Virus record (IMG/VR): IMGVR_UViG_3300044821_000082
Span: 1 to 40,380 of that record
Length of the DNA: 40,380 nt
Strand: one strand, 5' to 3'
Source: a virus
The notes under the pieces were generated by a model. The model did no database searches. It was not told the DNA's origin and worked only from the letters and a program-made list of their open reading frames with translations. Of this stretch, positions 29,429 through 35,518 are shown one piece after another (position 1 is the stretch's first letter; each line of letters begins with the position of its first letter). Position numbers and translations under genes: made by a program.

Positions 29429-29812
29429 TTAATTGTTCTCTGTTCTTTTTAATGCCTTGGTCTGGTCGTCCAGTAGTTCCATAATGTCGGTCCCGCTCGT
29501 GTTGCTGCTGATGGCGATGGTCTCTATCGGGTAGTTCTTTGCCCGGAACTTCTTGAGGTCCTCCGTGTGCAGTATCTCCACCGCGAGGACGAAGTCTCCG
29601 ATGACGATGTCTGCTCGCCCGCCGTTAGTGAAGGTTGCCTCGGTCCAGAACTGGAGTCCGTTCTCCCAGCACCAATGCGCTACCCAGAACTTGCATATCT
29701 TGTGGGGTAGGCTTTCGCTGCCGCCGTGCGAGCACTTGAGGGTGTTCTTGTAGCCGTGGCGTAGGTAGCCGCTCGTGGTGCGTATGTTGCTGCGTCGCTC
29801 TGTTGGCTTCAT
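29429..29812 (-). CDS. PD-(D/E)XK-like nuclease candidate
   Basis: A 127-residue protein with N-terminal basic/Cys/His sequence (LKCSHGGSESLPHKICKFWVAHWCWENG) and a nuclease-like core: WTEATFTNGGRADIVIGDFVLAVEIL, in which RADIVI..VAVEI is the acidic strand pair of the PD-(D/E)XK fold and of CoiA-like proteins. The usual Lys after the Glu is replaced, so activity is uncertain. It may process DNA. A TATA box and a GGGGGGA ribosome binding site lie upstream. Confidence 0.55.
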   Translation of the reverse strand: MKPTERRSNIRTTSGYLRHGYKNTLKCSHGGSESLPHKICKFWVAHWCWENGLQFWTEATFTNGGRADIVIGDFVLAVEILHTEDLKKFRAKNYPIETIAISSNTSGTDIMELLDDQTKALKRTENN

Positions 29813-29855
29813 AAATAATATCCCCCCTTGTTCTCGTCGGCGTTCTTCATTGTTT

Positions 29856-29868
29856 GTTTATATAGTTT
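29856..29868 (-). promoter_or_regulatory. TATA promoter of the nuclease-like gene
   Basis: The minus strand reads AAACTATATAAACAAAC, about 50 bases before the ATG at 29812, leaving a leader of about 20 bases with a G-rich ribosome binding site. Confidence 0.55.
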
Positions 29869-29888
29869 CCCGACGACAGAAAACCACT

Positions 29889-30431
29889 TCATTGTAATTT
29901 TCTCCGTTCTTTCTCGTTCATTAGTTTCTCCCATTGGTATGTATCGCCCGTTCCCGTATCGGGATGATGTCGTTTCAGTTCTTCTCGCAACTCTGCATCA
30001 GACATTCCTTTGAGGAGTTCTATTGGGTCGGGTAACGATTGGTAGCCACTAAATGCTTGTTCAGCGGTTTCAATGCCGTGCTCAATGCTGAGTGCGCGAA
30101 AGTGCAGGAATTGTTCTATGGCTGCGAGATTGTGCGTCGTGTCTTTTTGTCGGTAGCTTGTGAAGTGGTATCTTTTGCCGACGAGTAAATACTCAATTGC
30201 CGCTGTTTTATCCCTTTCGTTCGTAACTATTTTGATGTCTGGTTGTTGTACTCCTATTCTCCCGAGCCAAGTGCGGACATCTCGCTTGAGTTGCTCACTT
30301 GTGCGTTTGCAGAATATAGGCACGAACTTTGCTCCACTCGTAACGACTTCCTTTAGAGGAGTTCCGCAATCGAGACAGAACTTTCCTGATTGTTGTGTTC
30401 TATTGCAACTCATACATTTTAGCGATTTCAT
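29889..30431 (-). CDS. Zinc-ribbon protein with J-domain-like C-terminus
   Basis: A 180-residue protein. The N-terminus is a zinc ribbon (CMSC at 6-9, CLDC at 19-22). The C-terminal 40 residues, ELLKGMSDAELREELKRHHP then DTGTGD and YQWEKLMNEKERRK, carry the HPD triad (156-158) and flanking helices of a DnaJ domain. The middle (YLLVGKRYHFTSYRQKDTTHNL) is unknown. It may recruit the host Hsp70 to viral substrates. The gene is AT-richer than the structural genes. GAGG precedes the start by six bases. Confidence 0.7.
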   Translation of the reverse strand: MKSLKCMSCNRTQQSGKFCLDCGTPLKEVVTSGAKFVPIFCKRTSEQLKRDVRTWLGRIGVQQPDIKIVTNERDKTAAIEYLLVGKRYHFTSYRQKDTTHNLAAIEQFLHFRALSIEHGIETAEQAFSGYQSLPDPIELLKGMSDAELREELKRHHPDTGTGDTYQWEKLMNEKERRKLQ

Positions 30432-30535
30432 TTAGACCTCACACGGTTCTTGAACCAATCGGGTCCGCTGGTATAAATGACTTCGCATTTGTAACCTTTG
30501 TGTTGGAATGTCTTTTCAATTTCTTTTTCAGTCAT
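30428..30535 (-). CDS. Small protein, unknown
   Basis: A 35-residue protein (MTEKEIEKTFQHKGYKCEVI and following). The ATG has GGTGGTGAC upstream and the stop overlaps the start of the J-domain-like gene as ATGA. The short alpha/beta pattern resembles small phage proteins of unknown role. No motif was recognised. Confidence 0.5.
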   Translation of the reverse strand: MTEKEIEKTFQHKGYKCEVIYTSGPDWFKNRVRSK

Positions 30536-30563
30536 AAGTCACCACCAAATATCCACTTGGTTG

Positions 30564-30719
30564 TCATCGTATCCTCTTGAGTCCTTTTTGTGTCATGTAA
30601 CAGTCGTAATGCCATCGCTTAGTCTCCTTCCCTGACTTGGCAATATGAACCAGCATTGCAGAAGGAAACTCTATCTCTTTCGTGCAAATGGCGCAGATGA
30701 ATTGAAGCTGCTTATTCAT
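30564..30719 (-). CDS. Small zinc-finger protein
   Basis: A 51-residue protein: FICAICTKEIEFPSAMLVHI then WHYDCY, giving C-x2-C ... H ... H-x2-C metal ligands and a basic end. AAAGGAG precedes the ATG by seven bases. It begins within the remnant of a second tail tube gene. An 11-residue frame (MTTKWIFGGDL) follows it as ATGA and leads into the next gene. Confidence 0.6.
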   Translation of the reverse strand: MNKQLQFICAICTKEIEFPSAMLVHIAKSGKETKRWHYDCYMTQKGLKRIR

Positions 30720-30816
30720 TCGTGTCTCCTTTGTGGGCGTGTCCCGTGAAGGTAACTTGGACGATGCCGCCGCCGAGGTTCACGGGCTCCGATAGGTTGT
30801 CGAGGATTGCTTCGTC
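30712..30816 (-). pseudogene. Remnant of a second tail tube gene (C-terminus)
   Basis: Reading the minus strand from 30816, the frame gives DEAILDNLSEPVNLGGGIVQ and on to VTFTGHAHKG. The intact tail tube (10299-11282) has DECILDSLSEPVSLGSGIVQ and VTFSGHAHKG: 25 of 30 residues and 61 of 90 bases are the same, with most differences in third positions. A stop lies just upstream and no start is present. It is therefore a divergent, truncated copy rather than a recent duplication. Its GC3 (22/30) is higher than that of the intact copy (17/30) and resembles the head genes. Confidence 0.8.
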
Positions 30817-30848
30817 GCTCGCTAAGTTTCATAACAAACATACCTCCT

Positions 30849-31655
30849 TCACTTTTCTTTGTCTTGTTTTTGTTGGACAATGGTGTTAAAGGTCTTTGCT
30901 TGCCATTCTTTTTCGGCATACTCAGCGGCAGACCTCGCGGCAGACCTCGCGGCAGACGCGGCAGACCAAGCGGCAGACTCGGCAGACCAAGCGGCAGACA
31001 AAGCGGCAAACGCGGCAGACTCAGCGGCAGACGCGGCAGACCAAGCGGCAGACTCGGCAGACCAAGCGGCAGACCTCGCGGCAGACGCGGCAGACCTCGC
31101 GGCAGACGCGGCAGACTCAGCGGCAGACCTCTCGGCAGACAAAGCGGCATACTCAGCGGCAGACTCGGCAGACCAAGCGGCAGACAAAGGGGCAGACCAA
31201 GCGGCAGACCTCGCGGCAGACTCAGCGGCAGACCGATTAGCTTCCGTCGGGTGCGCAAGGTATCGCTTCACTGTCAAGAGTGCATTGCGACATCGCTTAT
31301 CCTTCGGAAATGCTTTCTCAAAATGCTTGAGATTGCGCCAAGCACACTTCAAGGCATACTCAACAAAAATCTGTTTTGTCGGTAGTTCTTTGACGAGTCG
31401 CATCTCACTCGCAACAAACTTATCATTCTCTGTTTCAAGAATATTGCCACGAGCCTCAACCAAAAACAACTTGTCACCATAAACATAATTCGTTGCCTGA
31501 TACGCTGTTCGACAAGCGTGGAATCCTTTTGCGCACAACTCAAGTTCTCCTTGATGAATCTGCCACTGCTTGAGCTTCCATACTGTGTTTCCGTTTTTGC
31601 TCTTCATATCAGTAGTAATGAATTTGTAACCAGTAATCACCTTCTGTCTAACCAT
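30849..31655 (-). CDS. DUF7666-like protein with SAA repeat tail
   Basis: A 268-residue protein. Residues 1-125 resemble the phage DUF7666 pattern: TGYKFITTDMKSKNGNTVWK, LELCAKGFHACRTAYQA, VYGDKLFLVEARGNI. Residues about 135-240 are a low-complexity tract of SAA-x units (ARSAAWSAESAAW and variants), helical by composition, then a short charged end. The ATG at 31655 has GGAGG eight bases upstream; the first 13 codons before it would place an ATG on top of that site. The function is unknown. Similar proteins with Ala/Ser repeats occur in other phages. Confidence 0.75.
   Translation of the reverse strand: MVRQKVITGYKFITTDMKSKNGNTVWKLKQWQIHQGELELCAKGFHACRTAYQATNYVYGDKLFLVEARGNILETENDKFVASEMRLVKELPTKQIFVEYALKCAWRNLKHFEKAFPKDKRCRNALLTVKRYLAHPTEANRSAAESAARSAAWSAPLSAAWSAESAAEYAALSAERSAAESAASAARSAASAARSAAWSAESAAWSAASAAESAAFAALSAAWSAESAAWSAASAARSAARSAAEYAEKEWQAKTFNTIVQQKQDKEK
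30918..31233. repeat. Tandem 9/12-base repeat tract
   Basis: About 315 bases built from GCGGCAGAC units with an optional three-base spacer (CAA, CTC, AAA, TCA). On the minus strand it encodes the SAA-x tail of the DUF7666-like protein. Several other frames on both strands are open through it because the unit length is a multiple of three, which produces spurious ORFs. Copy number is likely to vary by replication slippage. Confidence 0.85.
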
Positions 31656-31680
31656 CAGTTTCCCCTCCATAACAAGCACT

Positions 31681-31893
31681 TCATTCTAACACCCCAAGCT
31701 TTTTAGCATCGCTTCTGACGGAGAACTCTCCAAGACTCCATATCACGAACAGCACAACTGCCCAAGTGTAGTTCTTGCCCATCACATAGAGAGTAAATGC
31801 CAAAGTCAAAGCGAAGAACTCTCCAATATCAACCATCAACCAGCGATAACGCAAGAGTCGATATTTCGCATCAAACTGTGGCTTCTTAGTCAT
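31681..31893 (-). CDS. Small two-helix membrane protein
   Basis: A 70-residue protein starting MTKKPQFDAKYRLLRYR, then two hydrophobic segments at about 22-38 and 42-58 separated by KNYTW, then a charged end. The ATG at 31893 overlaps the upstream methyltransferase stop as ATGA with GAGGTGTTG before it. Superinfection exclusion or membrane remodelling is possible, but no family was recognised. Confidence 0.55.
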   Translation of the reverse strand: MTKKPQFDAKYRLLRYRWLMVDIGEFFALTLAFTLYVMGKNYTWAVVLFVIWSLGEFSVRSDAKKLGVLE

Positions 31894-32477
31894 ATCAACA
31901 CCTCTTGCTTGAGTTTGAAAGCACAGCGCAGGATATGAAGTCCAACTACTGGGTGAACACAATTCCTAAGTTCTACGCGCCCTCCTTGTAACCCGTATTC
32001 GTTTCGCATATCTGTAACAGATGCTCGTGCAGGGTTCAAGTCCTTCTGTGAGCAAGGGTATATCTGGAAGTTACCCCAGAAAAAGTGTCTCGCTACGCGC
32101 ACAGGACGTATGAGTGGTTCGTAGTAGCTTTCCACATTCTCCACAACCCATTTCCCTTTAAAGTGCTTCATAAGAAGGATAATCTCCTCGTAGAGCTTCA
32201 TATCGGGATAAACAGGTTTGCTTGTCCCTCCAAGAACTCGCGTCCTAAATCGCAATTGTCCGTGTGTCGGACAAGGTGGGGAACTCCAGATGAAGTCAAA
32301 TTCCTCGAAGTGTTCGAGAAGATAGGCGTGTGCGTCGCCAACCACGACCTTATCCTGTGGGAATTGTGCTTGATAGAGAGCTGCAATCTTCGGGTTTATC
32401 TCAACAGCCGTGACTTCGCAATCTTTCCAGAGCTTGCGATTTCCACCGATGCCGACGTAGAGATTTAAGACCTTCAT
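31890..32477 (-). CDS. C5 cytosine methyltransferase-like protein (short)
   Basis: A 195-residue protein with motif I NLYVGIGGNRKLW, an acidic VTAVEINP, motif IV SSPPCPTHGQ (the Cys of PPC would be the catalytic nucleophile, residue 69) and motif VI-like WVVENVESYY. It is shorter than usual C5 methyltransferases and lacks an obvious target-recognition domain and motif X. It may methylate DNA or be a relic. It lies just outside the IS200-like element that carries another C5 methyltransferase, but the two share little beyond motifs. Confidence 0.7.
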   Translation of the reverse strand: MKVLNLYVGIGGNRKLWKDCEVTAVEINPKIAALYQAQFPQDKVVVGDAHAYLLEHFEEFDFIWSSPPCPTHGQLRFRTRVLGGTSKPVYPDMKLYEEIILLMKHFKGKWVVENVESYYEPLIRPVRVARHFFWGNFQIYPCSQKDLNPARASVTDMRNEYGLQGGRVELRNCVHPVVGLHILRCAFKLKQEVLI

Positions 32478-32499
32478 AAAATATCTCCAGCACGGATAC

Positions 32500-32557
32500 C
32501 CACGACTTCTGTCGTGGGAGGAGTGCGTAGGGCTTTAGCCCCAGAGACTTCAGTCTC
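32500..32557 (-). repeat. Right-end hairpin array of the IS element
   Basis: On the minus strand, right after the methyltransferase TGA: GAGACT..AGTCTC, GGGCT..AGCCC, then CCCACGAC-AGAA-GTCGTGGG. This resembles right ends of IS605-type elements, where a subterminal hairpin is recognised by the Y1 transposase. Its position shows the methyltransferase lies inside the element. Confidence 0.65.
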
Positions 32558-33302
32558 AATCTGTCGTTGCATGCTTTTCCTCCGCTTGTTTGATACGTTC
32601 TCCAATGAACTGTGCGACTTGCGGAACGACTGCGTTTCCGAGGCATCTAATTCTGTCCATCCTTCGGGATACCCCATCAGCCACTCGACCCAAGTTGGGT
32701 TCAATAGTCCACTGCCGTCCGACTCTCTGACTTGTCTCCTCAAGCTGATTTGCTTGTTCTGTGCTTGACATTCCGAACACGAAAGTCTGCCAAGACCTCT
32801 CGGGTAGCCGTCTTGTGCCACAGGGGTACGCCACAATATAGAGGCGAGCTCGCTTGTGCTTGGCTCCAAATTGGGATGCTCGTAGAGTGCGCCATTCAGC
32901 ATCGTACCCGATGGAGGCAAGGTCAGCAAGGACGACATCGAGTCCTTTGTTTCTGAGGTTAGGGCTGTTCTCAGCGATGATGTACTTTGGTCGTAGTACC
33001 CGAATGGCTTCAAGATATGACTTCCACAGACCGCTTCTTGCTCCTGTGATGCCAACCCCTTTGACGTTGCTGACGCTGATGTCCTGACAGGGAAATCCCC
33101 CTGTGAGAACATCAACAGGCTCAACTGCGCTCCATTCGACAGTTGTAACGTCGTCGTAGATTCTTGCTGTTGGGAATCGCTTTCTGAGGACTGCTTGAGC
33201 GTATGGTTCTCTTTCGACAAGCCATTTCGTTTCAAATCCTCCTGCTCTGTGCAGTCCGATTTCGATGCCTCCAATTCCGCTGAAGAGAGAGCCGACATTC
33301 AT
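32556..33302 (-). CDS. C5 cytosine DNA methyltransferase (transposon cargo)
   Basis: A 248-residue protein with all core motifs: MNVGSLFSGIGGIEIGLHRA (motif I), WLVEREPYAQ, GGFPCQDIS with catalytic Cys72, ENSPNLRN (motif VI), QFGAKHKRARLYIVA (motif VIII) and a C-terminal RCLGNAVVPQVAQFIG (motif X). It transfers a methyl group from S-adenosylmethionine to cytosine. The recognition domain is short. The ATG at 33302 sits one base after the tnpA stop, so the two are translationally coupled, and its stop abuts the right-end hairpins. It may protect viral DNA from restriction or mark its own insertion site. Confidence 0.9.
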   Translation of the reverse strand: MNVGSLFSGIGGIEIGLHRAGGFETKWLVEREPYAQAVLRKRFPTARIYDDVTTVEWSAVEPVDVLTGGFPCQDISVSNVKGVGITGARSGLWKSYLEAIRVLRPKYIIAENSPNLRNKGLDVVLADLASIGYDAEWRTLRASQFGAKHKRARLYIVAYPCGTRRLPERSWQTFVFGMSSTEQANQLEETSQRVGRQWTIEPNLGRVADGVSRRMDRIRCLGNAVVPQVAQFIGERIKQAEEKHATTD

Positions 33303-33303
33303 G

Positions 33304-33867
33304 TCACCACCCATTGAGTTTTCTTTGTGTGAAGTCGCCTATCTTCGTTGTTCCCTTCGTGTCCCCGAATATCGAATACTCGAACACGTTGGGCTTGTGC
33401 TGCTGTTCCAAGATGTAGCGCTTCACCGCATCTTGGCTGACGTGCCCCGCACTTCCGCAGTAGTAGCCTCTTGCCCAGAGTGCCTTCCACTTCTTCCACG
33501 GCTTGACATAGCCGAGTTGCCGAGCTTCCCAGAGCGTCTTTCGCATCTCGTGACTGCTGTAGCCTTTGATTTGCTTGACTATCTCGAAGGGCTTGTGGTT
33601 GGGCGTTGCGCCCACGAACAGATGAACGTGGTCGGGCATTATCTCCAACGCCAACATCTCCACGCCCATCTGGAAGCACTGAGCCTCGATGATAGAGCGC
33701 AACATCTTCTCCACTCTGCCCGTGAGTATCTTCCTGCGATACTTCGGTATCCAGACGATGTGATAGTTGATGTTGTGCTTGCTGTGGCTGCTGGAGCGCA
33801 CGACTGCTATCTTTACATTCACGTCGTATGCTGCTGGATTGAAGTGCGGATATTCGTTCTTGGTCAA
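33304..33867 (-). CDS. tnpA: IS200/IS605-family Y1 transposase
   Basis: A 187-residue transposase with the core HNINYHIVWIPKYRRKILTG, the HUH motif PDHVHLF and the catalytic tyrosine in DAVKRYILEQQ. It cleaves and joins single-stranded DNA at hairpin ends. The TTG at 33867 was chosen because GGAGGT lies seven bases upstream. The N-terminus is about 30 residues longer than in typical TnpA. The ribosome binding site is inside a 9-bp hairpin, the known IS200 way of keeping transposase synthesis low. Confidence 0.9.
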   Translation of the reverse strand: MTKNEYPHFNPAAYDVNVKIAVVRSSSHSKHNINYHIVWIPKYRRKILTGRVEKMLRSIIEAQCFQMGVEMLALEIMPDHVHLFVGATPNHKPFEIVKQIKGYSSHEMRKTLWEARQLGYVKPWKKWKALWARGYYCGSAGHVSQDAVKRYILEQQHKPNVFEYSIFGDTKGTTKIGDFTQRKLNGW

Positions 33868-33870
33868 GGT

Positions 33871-33896
33871 GACCACCTCCACTCTGAGAGGTGGTC
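33871..33896 (-). promoter_or_regulatory. Hairpin sequestering the tnpA ribosome binding site
   Basis: GACCACCTC (33871-33879) and GAGGTGGTC (33888-33896) form a perfect 9-bp stem with an 8-base loop; on the minus strand the second arm contains the GGAGGT site of tnpA. In IS200 an equivalent stem represses translation, and the same is inferred here. Confidence 0.7.
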
Positions 33897-33944
33897 TGTC
33901 TGTCGTAGCGGAGGGCACGTCGAGCGAACCCTACAATAAAACCG

Positions 33945-33959
33945 TCGCTCGAAGAGCGA
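33945..33959 (-). terminator. Terminator-like hairpin in the element left end
   Basis: TCGCTC pairs with GAGCGA around three bases, and the minus strand continues CGGTTTTATTG. A similar upstream terminator protects IS200 from read-through activation by outside promoters. Confidence 0.5.
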
Positions 33960-34083
33960 TGCGTTTTATGTGAAAGGGTTTGCGTGTGCCCGAAGCGTCC
34001 GTAGTCAGTCATAGGGGAAACTCCACGATTTATCGTGCGAGAGGATGTCATTTAGCACCCAAATATCCACTTCTTTGTTTCGT

Positions 34084-34194
34084 TCACGGCAATCCCCCCC
34101 AGCCCTTGCTCAGGAACAAAAAGAGCAGGACCATAAAGACGAAGAACGCTATTCCAAACCCGATGAGTCCGAGTTTTTCTTCTGCCGGCGTCAT
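34084..34194 (-). CDS. Small single-span membrane protein
   Basis: A 36-residue protein: MTPAEEKLGL then one hydrophobic segment from about 10 to 29 and an ending KGWGGLP. It overlaps the previous gene as ATGA with GGAGTTGGG before the ATG. The function is unknown. It precedes an 11-residue frame (GTG start, KKWIFGC at the end) and then the IS element. Confidence 0.5.
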   Translation of the reverse strand: MTPAEEKLGLIGFGIAFFVFMVLLFLFLSKGWGGLP

Positions 34195-34682
34195 AATCCC
34201 AACTCCTTGTTCAATAATCCCAGAGCAACAATCCAACCATCAGCATAAGCAGCATCAGTCGTCCTACCGCCATTGGCAGGTGCTTCAGGACAAAGCAACA
34301 ACACCTTCTCTATTGCTTCTCGCACCGCGCTTTCCAAGATGTAGAACGGACCCTCCTCGTCGAGGCGTATCTTGGTGGCGTTCACGCGCGTTGCCGGGTC
34401 CATTCCCTTTGCGGGGAAGTGGCTGCCCGCGTGGTTCACTGGGTGTCCTTCGTCCTTGCACGCCCGGCAGGTCATCTTCTCCTTTTTCTTCGCCGAGTAA
34501 CTCGGCTTCTTGGTTGCTCGTTCAACGATTGCCCGGGCGTTGATGATGTCCGTTCCTTCGTTCCTGAGCTTCAATCGTCGTGCGTCGGATAAGGTCTTGC
34601 TCTTGAGTTGTTGCTCGATAACCTTGAGCCTTCTCTCCGCTTTCCGCTGGCTCTTCGTGAAATCCGTTCTTGAATTCTTCAT
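34191..34682 (-). CDS. Basic helical protein with zinc-like motif, unknown
   Basis: A 163-residue protein: a Lys/Arg-rich helical first half, CRACKDEGHPVNHAGSHFP in the middle (possible zinc ligands) and a hydrophobic helical C-terminus (FYILESAVREAIEKVLLLC) ending NKELGL. GGAGGAACC precedes the ATG. Its first 161 bases overlap another frame (34522-34974) that also looks coding, unusually long for a coupled pair. The end sequence and its overlap with the next start are repeated at 39340. Confidence 0.55.
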   Translation of the reverse strand: MKNSRTDFTKSQRKAERRLKVIEQQLKSKTLSDARRLKLRNEGTDIINARAIVERATKKPSYSAKKKEKMTCRACKDEGHPVNHAGSHFPAKGMDPATRVNATKIRLDEEGPFYILESAVREAIEKVLLLCPEAPANGGRTTDAAYADGWIVALGLLNKELGL

Positions 34683-34974
34683 AAAGGTTCCTCCGTTTCA
34701 ACCAAAATTCTGCCGCCTTGGTGTGCGAGCAGTATGGTTGGCTCCTGTCTGTCGTTGCCATCATACAGCCCCACGGGTCTCCTTTGCCGTTCTTTCGGTC
34801 TAGTGCGTTGCAGGAATAAAACAGGCTGCCCCTGTCGTTGTGGACCCATACATCGGTCCATTCCCCGCTGCGCTGCCGGACCTTGAACTCGAAGGTCCTG
34901 AGGGTCCTGCTGACCGGGAGTATCTCGCCTCTCCGTAGCAGGGTCTTGGCGCGGTAGATGGTCTCTTGGTCCAT
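34522..34974 (-). CDS. SWIM-like zinc protein
   Basis: A 150-residue protein whose first 100 residues have the SWIM-type plan: beta strands (RTFEFKVRQRSGEWTDVWVHNDRGSLFYSCN), then WGCM..PYCSHTKAA with C..C..H ligands. The last 50 residues overlap the start of the next gene and may be a less constrained tail. It is read from an ATG that overlaps the upstream stop by one base. It may bind DNA or protein. Confidence 0.55.
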   Translation of the reverse strand: MDQETIYRAKTLLRRGEILPVSRTLRTFEFKVRQRSGEWTDVWVHNDRGSLFYSCNALDRKNGKGDPWGCMMATTDRSQPYCSHTKAAEFWLKRRNLYEEFKNGFHEEPAESGEKAQGYRATTQEQDLIRRTTIEAQERRNGHHQRPGNR

Positions 34975-35270
34975 CAGTCCCTTGGTGTGGTGGTGATGGT
35001 GATGCTCTCCACGCCGACTTCTGCCATCGAGTTCTTGAACTCCTCGGCTGCCGCGGCGAGCGTGGTCTGCGGGGTGGTGATGACGACCTTGACCTTTTGC
35101 TCTGGGCGGAACTCCTGCGTGAAGTCGTTTCCGTCCGTGAGCCCGGTGATGACGCACTTGTTCCCGTCATCGTCGCTGATGACTACTTTTCCGGTCTCGA
35201 CTTCGAGGTCGGTCTTTTCCTTGGTGGTGCGTTCTACTTGTTTGACAGTGCCGTTGAAGTGGTAGTCCAT
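34974..35270 (-). CDS. Small beta-rich protein, unknown
   Basis: A 98-residue protein with an OB- or barrel-like strand pattern (MDYHFNGTVKQVERTTKEKT, EVETGKVVISDDDGNKCVIT, RPEQKVKVVITTPQT) and a helical C-terminus. GGAGGAACC precedes the start. It follows the SSB-like gene and another small gene in a coupled run, so a role in DNA replication or repair is possible. Confidence 0.5.
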   Translation of the reverse strand: MDYHFNGTVKQVERTTKEKTDLEVETGKVVISDDDGNKCVITGLTDGNDFTQEFRPEQKVKVVITTPQTTLAAAAEEFKNSMAEVGVESITITTTPRD

Positions 35271-35518
35271 TATGGTTCCTCCTGTACGCTTGCTTTGTCG
35301 ATGTTGATGGTGATGTAGTCCCCGGCTTTGAGTTTTTCTATGCCGCCGAGTTGTTCGGTGGTCTCTCGCGTGAGGATAATCACGATGCTGTCGCTGCTCG
35401 TTCCTAGCTTCGCGCTGATTTGGACTTGCGCCATCTTGTCGTGCTGAGTGTTCCCGGCGCGGTATTCGTCCTCCAGTTCGAGCTTGACCCGCTGTATCTT
35501 CGCGTCGATTTGGCTCAT
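35270..35518 (-). CDS. Small protein, unknown
   Basis: An 82-residue protein: a helical N-terminus (QIDAKIQRVKLELEDEYR) and a beta-like C-terminus (GDYITINIDKASVQEEP). The start overlaps the SSB-like gene as ATGA and the stop overlaps the next gene by one base. No family was recognised. Confidence 0.5.
   Translation of the reverse strand: MSQIDAKIQRVKLELEDEYRAGNTQHDKMAQVQISAKLGTSSDSIVIILTRETTEQLGGIEKLKAGDYITINIDKASVQEEP

Larger units (their letters stand above)
32490..34040 (-). mobile_element. IS200-like element carrying a DNA methyltransferase
   Basis: The element is read on the minus strand. The left end holds a hairpin (CACGAT-TT-ATCGTG, 34024-34037), a terminator-like hairpin and a hairpin that contains the transposase ribosome binding site, the known IS200 plan. 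The gene order is tnpA then a C5 methyltransferase, one base apart. The right end, immediately after the methyltransferase stop, has three hairpins including CCCACGAC/GTCGTGGG (about 32500-32518). A related tnpB is absent. Exact ends and target could not be fixed, so the coordinates are approximate. Confidence 0.7.

Noticed and set aside
30918-31233. CRISPR array
   Set aside because: The short units are contiguous with no unique spacers, and one frame makes a coherent repeat protein; no cas gene is present.
30716-31258. Minus frame of 180 codons with Pro/Leu repeats (LPLGLPS)
   Set aside because: It is the SAA repeat tract read in a wrong frame, joined to the tail tube remnant. The frame with the DUF7666-like domain and a good ribosome site explains the region.
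32474-33298. Minus frame of 274 codons across the methyltransferase
   Set aside because: It is the alternate frame of the methyltransferase; the in-frame enzyme has all conserved motifs.
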